NCBI GenBank assembly: GCA_013042255.1
Contig: JABDQK010000141.1
Coordinates: forward strand, 1 to 5,068
Reading direction: 5' to 3'
DNA length: 5,068 nt
DNA from: Flavobacteriaceae bacterium
GTDB taxonomy: Bacteria > Bacteroidota > Bacteroidia > Flavobacteriales > Flavobacteriaceae
Part shown: piece by piece, positions 1 through 5,068 of the stretch
Position numbering within the stretch: position 1 is the stretch's first letter
Layout: every line of letters starts with the position of its first letter
The notes under the pieces: model-generated
What the model was told of the DNA's origin: nothing
What the model saw: only the letters and a program-made list of their open reading frames with translations
Databases searched by the model: none
Position numbers and translations under genes: made by a program

Positions 1-105
1 CAGCAAATGCTAAGGGACAACATGAGTGGCACACCTTCTTTCGGATCAAAATATTGGTATGGCTTTGGCCGGACCTTCTTTTTAAACCTTGCCATAAGCT
101 TCTGA
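1..105 (+). CDS. C-terminal end of a TonB-dependent outer-membrane receptor (partial)
   Basis: The frame is open from the left edge and gives 34 residues before a TGA stop. The tail has the features of the last strand of a TonB-dependent receptor barrel: a Gly/aromatic-rich stretch (YWYGFGRTFF) followed by NLAISF, ending in the C-terminal phenylalanine that outer-membrane barrels use for assembly by the BAM machinery. Receptors of this family import ligands across the outer membrane using TonB-ExbBD energy. The substrate cannot be judged because the plug and nearly all of the barrel lie outside the window. The next gene, a DUF5689 lipoprotein, starts one base after the stop, so the two are very likely one transcript. 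That pairing is familiar from Bacteroidota genomes and supports the call. Another type of outer-membrane barrel is the main alternative. Confidence 0.72.
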   Translation, partial: QQMLRDNMSGTPSFGSKYWYGFGRTFFLNLAISF

Positions 106-106
106 A

Positions 107-1486
107 ATGATTGTGATCTCTAATCGGTGGAAGGGACTTCAGGTGTTGGGTTTAATACTAATTGTTTTTTGTTCAGCTTGTATAAAAATGGATGAATGGG
201 CTGTTCCGGAAGAGAAGTGCACCAATAATATTCTGCCCAATATTTCTTTAAGGGAAGTCCTCGACCAATATTCTGATACAACAATGGAAATTGTTGAAGA
301 CTGGGTTATTGAAGCCTATGTCATCTCTTCTGATCAGGCAGGTAATATTTTTAATACCCTCCACCTACAAGATAAACCGGTAAATCCTACCGCAGGGATT
401 CAACTCGAATTGGAATTACGGGATTCTTATTTATTCTTTCAGCCAGGAGATAAAGTGCTCCTTTCTCTAAAAGGACTCTATCTGGGTAAATCTAAGGGCT
501 TGTTTAAACTCGGAAGTGCTTATTCCACATTTGGGACTCTTCAGCCTGGACGACTTCCCAAACACCGTATTTTTACTCATATAGCCAAAAGCTGTGATCA
601 CCCCTCTTCTTTGCAACCACAGAAGATATCGGTGGATGAAATTCCCTTTCAGCCATTGAATACACTGGTCCGTATTGAAGAAATGGAGTTCGCAGAAGAA
701 GAGCTTGATTCCAGCTATGCTCAAAAACATGAACAAACGCTGCGAAAGCTTACGGATTGTCAGGACAATGAAATCAGACTCCTTAATAGTGGGTATTCCG
801 ATTTTTATGCGGAAACGCTGCCGGCTGGGATGGGGAGTATTACAGCTATCAATTATTCTGAAAATGGGGAACCGACTTTAATCATTCGATCTGTAGATGA
901 TATCCTATTTACGCAGGAACGCTGCAAAGAATGGATTACAGAATTCACATCTAATCATCTTTTTATCTCAGAATTGGCAGATCCCGATAATAATAATTCT
1001 GCAAGATTTGTGGAACTCTATTATTCAGGTGATGAGCCCCTCCCACTTAAAGGATGGCATTTGGATCGATATACCAATGACAATGAAGAGAGAAGTTCCT
1101 CTGTTGATCTTTCTGATTTTGTTGTGGTTCCAGGTCAGTTTTTAGTCATTGCTTCCAATGCAGAGGCATTTGAACAAACCTATGGTTTCGCCCCGGATAT
1201 AGAGGGCGGATCTAATAGTCCGGCCGATTCCAATGGAGACGATAATCTTACCCTGGTTGATCCCTTCGGGCAGGTGATCGATATTTTTGGGGTCATTGGA
1301 GAGGATGGGTCCGGTACCAGCCACGAATTTGAAGACGGAAGGGCATATAGGAAAATAGGAGTGAGGCTGGCAAATCCGGTCTTCACCTTTCAAGAGTGGG
1401 TAGTTTACAATGATACCGGAGCTTCGGGAACTATAAATCAACCCCAAAACGCCCCTCAGGACTTTACACCAGGAATGCCCGATTAA
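107..1486 (+). CDS. DUF5689 and lamin-tail-domain surface or periplasmic lipoprotein
   Basis: This 459-residue exported protein is probably a lipoprotein. Residues 1-24 form a signal peptide, with N6-R7-W8-K9 as the charged region and a hydrophobic core at 11-21. It ends in FCSAC, so C25 is the likely lipidated residue, although Cys rather than Leu at -3 makes the lipobox atypical. Residues about 45-270 match the DUF5689 pattern: VIEAYVISSDQAGN (67-80), LHLQDKPVNPTAGIQL (85-100), the LKGLYLG motif (121-127), LGSAY, RLPKH, HIAKSC, then LNTLVRIEEMEF (184-195). I infer an OB-like beta fold for this part. Residues about 284-415 are a lamin-tail (LTD) domain, with LFISELADPDNNNSARFVEL, LKGWHLDRYTND, VVPGQFLVIAS and a NLTLVDPFGQVIDIFG strand pair. 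The end (EWVVYND to DFTPGMPD) is the tail often seen after such domains. The gene starts one base after the receptor stop, with no room for its own promoter, so it probably depends on the receptor operon. The biochemical role is unknown; by position it may bind or process the receptor's ligand. Confidence 0.9.
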   Translation: MIVISNRWKGLQVLGLILIVFCSACIKMDEWAVPEEKCTNNILPNISLREVLDQYSDTTMEIVEDWVIEAYVISSDQAGNIFNTLHLQDKPVNPTAGIQLELELRDSYLFFQPGDKVLLSLKGLYLGKSKGLFKLGSAYSTFGTLQPGRLPKHRIFTHIAKSCDHPSSLQPQKISVDEIPFQPLNTLVRIEEMEFAEEELDSSYAQKHEQTLRKLTDCQDNEIRLLNSGYSDFYAETLPAGMGSITAINYSENGEPTLIIRSVDDILFTQERCKEWITEFTSNHLFISELADPDNNNSARFVELYYSGDEPLPLKGWHLDRYTNDNEERSSSVDLSDFVVVPGQFLVIASNAEAFEQTYGFAPDIEGGSNSPADSNGDDNLTLVDPFGQVIDIFGVIGEDGSGTSHEFEDGRAYRKIGVRLANPVFTFQEWVVYNDTGASGTINQPQNAPQDFTPGMPD

Positions 1487-1635
1487 TAATAGGGGATGTG
1501 ATGTAAAGTATCGGGGGAAATAGGTTTGCTAATAAAATCCTTCACCCTCATATACAAATTAGCCCTTTCGGTATCTTTCGGATCAATCTAAGAACTGAGG
1601 ATGAATATGTTCTCAAATTTCTACACTGCCATTTT

Positions 1636-3828
1636 TTAGGCCGTATTTAATAGAAGCGAGAAGGTAGTCCCCTCATCCACTTTACTCGAAACACTTATTT
1701 TGCCATCCATGGCCTCTACCTGATTCCTGGTAATAAAAAGTCCGATCCCTTTCGCATCCTTGTGATGGTGAAAGGTTTTGTACATCCCGAATATCTTGTC
1801 CTTGTGTTGTTCCAGATCAATTCCCAGGCCATTATCTGTAAATTCGATGGTACAAGAACCATTTTCAATTTGCTTTACCTTTATATTAATGATGGGATGA
1901 CGTTCAGGTGAAGCGTATTTTAAGGAGTTGGTAAAAAGATTTAAAAAGATACTCTCTATATATGCAGGAATAGCCTTCACCCTGAGATCTTCCGGAATAT
2001 CGATTTGGCATTCTGCATTCTTTTCCAGGAGCAGGGCATTGATGTTCTTTTTTACTCTGTTGATCTTTTTAAGTAGATCGACAGATCTCACTTTTTCTAC
2101 ACCACCCACCTTTACCTGTACCACCTCGTTTAGGTGAGCCACCGTTTCATTAAGACTTTCTGACGCGTCTTTCAGCATCTTGCCAATAGTCTGTAATTCT
2201 GAAGGATCGTTTTCCTTCAGAAGAAAATCGGTAAGCATGCTCATATTACTGGCATGCGATCTCAGGTTGTGGGAAACGATATGGGCAAAATTTAAAAGAC
2301 TGGCATTTTGGCTCTGGGTAATCTCCACCAGGGATTTCAGATGCTCTTCTGCCTTTACCAATTTGGAAATGTCCATAATTTGGGAAATGACATGTGAGAG
2401 CTCTCCATCAATATTCTTAACCCCAGTAATGGACACGATAAGGTGCACTATATGTCCTCTTTTATGATAATATCGCTTTTTAGTTTGATATGAATTCCTT
2501 TTACCCTCCAGAACTTCTGACCTAAATTGTAAATCCCGGGATCGATCTTCGGGATGTGTAAGGTCTAAGTAGTTCATCTTCATCAACTCCTCTTCCGAAT
2601 ATCCAGTTATTTCACATAGGTTCTGGTTGAATTTTATCCAATTTCCTTCGAGAGAAACCAGGGCCATTCCGGTAGCAGCATGATTAAATGCACGTTCAAA
2701 AGACTCTTTACTATAACCCAGCTTTAGCTGTGTATTTTTTAATTCTGTAATATCCCAGTTGGTACCAATGACATTCAAGGCATTTCCTTCAGAATCTCTT
2801 CTGATTACACCAAAGGCGCGAATATATCGAACCTCTCCAGAGGGATACAAAATCCTGAATTCGGTATTGAAATCTTTATTTCCTTCAATGGCTTCCTGCA
2901 ATTCGTATTGTGCTTTTTCCTTATCATCTGGATGGACCGCCGATTCCCAGGCGTCATAAACACCCGAAAAATCCTTTTCCCTGATTCCGTAAAGTCGGTA
3001 CATGTTTTGATCCCATTCCAGGGAATTATCCCGAAGATTAAAATCCCATATACCAATCTGTGAAGCCTCTGTAGCGATTGAGAGTCGCTGACTTACTTTC
3101 TTATATTCCAGATCGGCTTTCTTTTTCGAATCAATGTCCTGTATGGTAGCTGTAATTCTAACAGCCTTCCCTTCCAGTATTTCCACTTCCCCTTTTGCGT
3201 GAACCCAGAGCTCCTTGCCTTTTGCAGTGACTATTCGCAGTTCTGTATCCCAGGGTGTCCCATCGCTGATGGCCCGGCTTACCAGTTCTGTGATCTTCTC
3301 CCGATCTTCCCCGACTTTGTAGAAATTTATTCCTTCTTCCAGGGTTGGGACATAATCCATACCAACCTCGTGGATTTCCCTGGTTGTTTGGGTCCAGTAA
3401 ATATTATTGTGAATAAGATCAATTTCCCAGCCACCGATCCTTGCTACCTCCTGCACCTTGGTAAATAGGTGTTCCTTTCTGATTTGCTCCGTGACCTCTT
3501 CCCTGAGAATGTAAGATCCCTGAGCGTTGCCATCCTCATCATAACAGGGCATGATTTGCCATCGGTACCACACTAGGTTTCCCTCACCACAGACAACGGG
3601 AATAACCTTTTCACCATTCTGCTTTTTTTCCAGACAATCTTTGTTCAGCTCCTCCAGGGAATTAGCCGGAAAAGCAAATTCCTGCCCTGTTTCTGTGGTA
3701 TTTTTTTTCTGATTGATAAAGATCATATCCCATACCTCTGAGGTTTCGATCACCTTGAAATTACGATCAACTTGGGCTATGGCAAATGGCAGATATTTAA
3801 TTGTTCCGGTAGACGAGATAGTCTTCAT
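1636..3828 (-). CDS. Multi-PAS sensor histidine kinase, cytoplasmic, no receiver domain
   Basis: This 730-residue two-component sensor kinase would autophosphorylate a histidine and pass the phosphate to a response regulator that is not in the window. Four PAS-type domains can be read: about 10-118 (divergent), 122-238 (IGGWEIDL, PAS_3-like), 250-365 (IGIWDFNL, HPDD at 299-302, PAS_3-like) and 374-494 (NHAATGMALVSLEG, CEITGYSEEEL, HPEDR). Two of them end in the typical DITE or DISK exit motif. A linker helix leads to the dimerisation helices (about 505-572) with phospho-acceptor H520 in VSHNLRSH. The ATP-binding domain (about 612-728) has an N-box with N630, N634 and K637, G1 at DNGLGI (665-670), the F-box at IFGMY, and G2 at KGIGLFI (693-699), so it looks active. 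No signal peptide or membrane segment is visible, so the stimulus is likely intracellular: a small ligand, cofactor or redox state. The ATG is the first in frame after a TAG at 3838-3840. The gene lies 124 bases downstream of the DUF2237 gene on the same strand; cotranscription is possible but unproven. Confidence 0.95.
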   Translation of the reverse strand: MKTISSTGTIKYLPFAIAQVDRNFKVIETSEVWDMIFINQKKNTTETGQEFAFPANSLEELNKDCLEKKQNGEKVIPVVCGEGNLVWYRWQIMPCYDEDGNAQGSYILREEVTEQIRKEHLFTKVQEVARIGGWEIDLIHNNIYWTQTTREIHEVGMDYVPTLEEGINFYKVGEDREKITELVSRAISDGTPWDTELRIVTAKGKELWVHAKGEVEILEGKAVRITATIQDIDSKKKADLEYKKVSQRLSIATEASQIGIWDFNLRDNSLEWDQNMYRLYGIREKDFSGVYDAWESAVHPDDKEKAQYELQEAIEGNKDFNTEFRILYPSGEVRYIRAFGVIRRDSEGNALNVIGTNWDITELKNTQLKLGYSKESFERAFNHAATGMALVSLEGNWIKFNQNLCEITGYSEEELMKMNYLDLTHPEDRSRDLQFRSEVLEGKRNSYQTKKRYYHKRGHIVHLIVSITGVKNIDGELSHVISQIMDISKLVKAEEHLKSLVEITQSQNASLLNFAHIVSHNLRSHASNMSMLTDFLLKENDPSELQTIGKMLKDASESLNETVAHLNEVVQVKVGGVEKVRSVDLLKKINRVKKNINALLLEKNAECQIDIPEDLRVKAIPAYIESIFLNLFTNSLKYASPERHPIINIKVKQIENGSCTIEFTDNGLGIDLEQHKDKIFGMYKTFHHHKDAKGIGLFITRNQVEAMDGKISVSSKVDEGTTFSLLLNTA

Positions 3829-3952
3829 AAATGAATACTAAAGTATGGTTCATGAAGTTTAACGCTTACAACAGGGAATAATTTTGTATTTGTAGGAAAA
3901 TACACCAATAAAAATGTGAAATAACTTTATAAGCCTGAATTATTCAACAAGG

Positions 3953-4333
3953 TTAATTATCAGAAGGTATGTAAGCGTATTTCACAAGCGTATCCAGTTC
4001 AGTATATTCTAGTGCTATTTCATGTGTAGCTTCAAGGACAACCAGAGGCGCTACTCCTGCCTTTTCTGCTTCTAACCAGCGGGAGACACATAAACACCAC
4101 CGATCACCGGGTTTGAGTCCGGGAAATTGCCATTGAGGAACAGGGGTAATCAGATCGTTTCCCCGTTTTTTTGAAAACTGTAAGAACTTTTCGGTAACCA
4201 TGGCACAAACTACATGGGTTCCCCGGTCCTCGGCCATAGTTTTGCAGTACCCATCCCTGAAGTATCCGGTTACGGGATCATGACAACATTCCTGAAGGGG
4301 TAAGCCAAAAACATTAAGTGGATTTTTCTCCAT
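3953..4333 (-). CDS. DUF2237 family protein
   Basis: This is a complete 126-residue protein, close to the usual length of the DUF2237 family (small, widely conserved, no established function). The family signatures are present in order: NVFGLPLQECCHDPVTGYFRDGYC (7-30), EDRGTHVVCAMVTEKFLQFSKKRGNDL (35-61), the FPGLKPGDRWCLC core (70-82), and APLVVLEATHE (95-105) followed by LEYTELDTL. Six cysteines (C16, C17, C30, C43, C80, C82), the CxC pair and H40 and H104 are obvious candidates for metal binding or a reactive centre, but that is inference. There is no signal peptide or membrane segment, so it is probably cytoplasmic. An in-frame TAA at 4352-4354 leaves this ATG as the natural start. The gene is divergent from the ankyrin-repeat gene and upstream of the PAS kinase; neither neighbour explains its role. 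I am sure of the family and cannot assign a reaction. Confidence 0.93.
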   Translation of the reverse strand: MEKNPLNVFGLPLQECCHDPVTGYFRDGYCKTMAEDRGTHVVCAMVTEKFLQFSKKRGNDLITPVPQWQFPGLKPGDRWCLCVSRWLEAEKAGVAPLVVLEATHEIALEYTELDTLVKYAYIPSDN

Positions 4334-4443
4334 ACAGCAAGATAGTACACATTATCCAAAAACACTTCAGGAATCAAATTTGTCTTTTGCATGAAATAAT
4401 AGAGGATTTCTATAATTTTCATCTCCTTTTTGGAAGCATGTCG

Positions 4444-4451
4444 TACCTTTA
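4444..4451 (+). promoter_or_regulatory. Putative Bacteroidota -7 element for the ankyrin-repeat gene
   Basis: TACCTTTA matches seven of eight positions of the TAnnTTTG -7 consensus used by the primary sigma factor of Bacteroidota. It lies 23 bases upstream of the ATG at 4475, which would place transcription start near 4457 and give a leader of under 20 bases. No good -33 TTTG is found at the usual 17-23 base spacing: the nearest are TTTC at 4417-4420 (23 bases) and TTTG at 4429-4432 (11 bases). The assignment therefore rests on the -7 element and its position only. Confidence 0.35.
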
Positions 4452-4474
4452 ATCTGGTATTATATATGTTGATC

Positions 4475-4945
4475 ATGGAACAGGAATCGTTTTTCGATGC
4501 TATCAGACAAGGGGATCTGAATACCATTAAAACCCTTGGCAAAAAACATCCCGAATTGTTAAAAGGGAAAGACCAGAGGGGTTCTACACCTCTGATTCTG
4601 GCAGCCTATTACAATCGAGGAGACATCGTTGAATTCCTCCTGCAAAAAGGAAGCGATGTCAATGAAAAAGACGGCACAGGAAATACAGCCTTGATGGGAG
4701 TTTGTTTTAAAGGGTATACCGATATTGCAGAGCAATTGATGAATGCCGGAGCAGATGTCAATATTACAAATGCTATGGGATCGAGTTGCCTCATTTTTGC
4801 CGTAACTTTCAATCAATTGAAAATTGCCCGTCTCCTGATCGAGCATGGTGCCGATATCCATATCAGGGATGCACGTGGAAACAGTGCACTTGACCATGCA
4901 AAAATGCAGGGGTTTGATCATTTTCAACCCCTGTTAACTCAATAA
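4475..4945 (+). CDS. Small ankyrin-repeat protein
   Basis: This 156-residue protein consists almost wholly of ankyrin repeats, so it is probably a binding protein rather than an enzyme. A capping helix pair (FFDAIRQGDLNTIKTL, 6-21) is followed by repeats beginning at DQRGSTPLILAA (33-44), DGTGNTALMGVC (66-77), NAMGSSCLIFAV (99-110) and DARGNSALDHA (132-142). The first three of these run into second helices such as GDIVEFLLQKGSDVN (49-63), TDIAEQLMNAGADVN and LKIARLLIEHGADIH; the last is a C-terminal cap. No signal peptide or membrane segment is seen, so it is likely cytoplasmic. The frame stays open upstream to a TTG at 4430, but that would lie ahead of the probable -7 element at 4444-4451 and the extra residues do not fit a repeat. 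The ATG at 4466 (three more residues) is a possible alternative start. Small ankyrin proteins of this kind sit beside catalase genes in some bacteria, but no catalase gene is in view here. The partner is unknown. Confidence 0.92.
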   Translation: MEQESFFDAIRQGDLNTIKTLGKKHPELLKGKDQRGSTPLILAAYYNRGDIVEFLLQKGSDVNEKDGTGNTALMGVCFKGYTDIAEQLMNAGADVNITNAMGSSCLIFAVTFNQLKIARLLIEHGADIHIRDARGNSALDHAKMQGFDHFQPLLTQ

Positions 4946-5068
4946 TTATTTTTGAACTTCAATTTTGGACACACAATTAAATATTGCGCTGGTACAAACC
5001 TCATTATTCTGGCAGCAACCTGAGAAAAACAGGACACATTTTGCCCGAATTATAAGTGACTTAAAACA
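4946..5068 (-). CDS. Possible truncated lipoprotein fragment entering from the right edge
   Basis: On the minus strand an open frame runs in from the right edge for 40 codons and stops at a TAA (4946-4948) directly beside the ankyrin gene stop. It reads as a hydrophobic stretch (SLIIRAKCVLFFSGC) ending in a lipobox-like FSGC, then CQNNEVCTSAIFNCVSKIEVQ and the stop. A lipidated Cys followed by a polar spacer and a CTxxF-type first strand recalls small Bacteroidota lipoproteins, but here the mature part is only about 24 residues, so it would be a stub of a longer protein. No start codon lies inside the window. An open stretch of 40 codons can easily arise by chance in AT-rich DNA, so this could be noncoding. 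I list it because the signal-peptide pattern is suggestive. Confidence 0.22.
   Translation of the reverse strand, partial: CFKSLIIRAKCVLFFSGCCQNNEVCTSAIFNCVSKIEVQK

Noticed and set aside
1522..1541. Imperfect hairpin AGGTTT / AAATCCT in the convergent gap, possible terminator
   Set aside because: Only about six pairs with a bulged T, AT-rich, and no adjoining T-tract on either strand. No better stem-loop was found in 1487-1635.
1566..1581. Short tandem TTTCGGTATC TTTCGG
   Set aside because: Two copies of a six-base word ten bases apart, not an inverted repeat and with no further copies. Consistent with chance.
3879..3886. TAATTTTG, a full match to the -7 consensus on the plus strand
   Set aside because: The only upstream partner is TTTA at 17 bases, and it would read antisense into the DUF2237 gene with no plus-strand gene before 4475. 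Likely chance in an AT-rich gap.
3938..3948. Palindrome TGAATTATTCA after the DUF2237 gene, possible terminator or operator
   Set aside because: The arms are five bases around a single base, which cannot form a hairpin loop, and no T-tract follows directly. It is too short to call an operator from one copy.
3829..3952. Search for a minus-strand promoter for the kinase gene
   Set aside because: The best match, TACTTTAG read on the minus strand, lies only a few bases from the ATG and has no -33 partner at normal spacing. Not strong enough to call.
4270..4542. 90-codon minus-strand open frame spanning the divergent intergenic region
   Set aside because: It overlaps the DUF2237 gene in another frame and the start of the ankyrin gene on the other strand, and its translation has no recognisable features.
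4559..4927. 122-codon open frame on the minus strand within the ankyrin gene
   Set aside because: It lies wholly inside a clear ankyrin-repeat gene, and its translation shows no domain or signal pattern. It is a shadow of the repeat coding frame.

Overview
The window looks like a chromosomal segment from a member of the Bacteroidota, most likely a flavobacterium. The evidence is the end of a TonB-dependent receptor coupled to a DUF5689 lipoprotein, a multi-PAS histidine kinase with an H-box of a type familiar from this phylum, moderate to low GC by eye, no convincing Shine-Dalgarno sequences at the starts, and a TAnnTTTG-like -7 element. No rRNA, tRNA, CRISPR array, insertion sequence or phage gene was seen.

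Layout. (1) Positions 1-1486, plus strand: the last 34 codons of an outer-membrane TonB-dependent receptor, then, one base after its stop, a complete lipoprotein gene with an N-terminal DUF5689 region and a C-terminal lamin-tail (LTD) domain. These are almost certainly cotranscribed and act at the cell envelope. (2) 1487-1635: a 149-base convergent gap with no convincing terminator. (3) 1636-3828, minus strand: a 730-residue, apparently soluble sensor histidine kinase with four PAS-type domains and no receiver domain. (4) 3953-4333, minus strand: a complete DUF2237 protein, 124 bases upstream of the kinase gene. (5) 4334-4474: a divergent intergenic region holding a probable -7 promoter element for the next gene. 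(6) 4475-4945, plus strand: a small ankyrin-repeat protein. (7) 4946-5068: a minus-strand open frame entering from the right edge that reads like a short lipoprotein signal peptide followed by a very short mature part. It may be a truncated gene or chance.

Only the receptor and DUF5689 pair is clearly a functional unit. The kinase has no response regulator in view, and DUF2237 and the ankyrin protein have no assigned partner here. I found no sign of a new multi-gene system. The points most worth checking are the variant H-box of the kinase, the receptor/DUF5689-LTD pairing, the conserved cysteine-rich DUF2237 protein and the possible lipoprotein remnant at the right edge.
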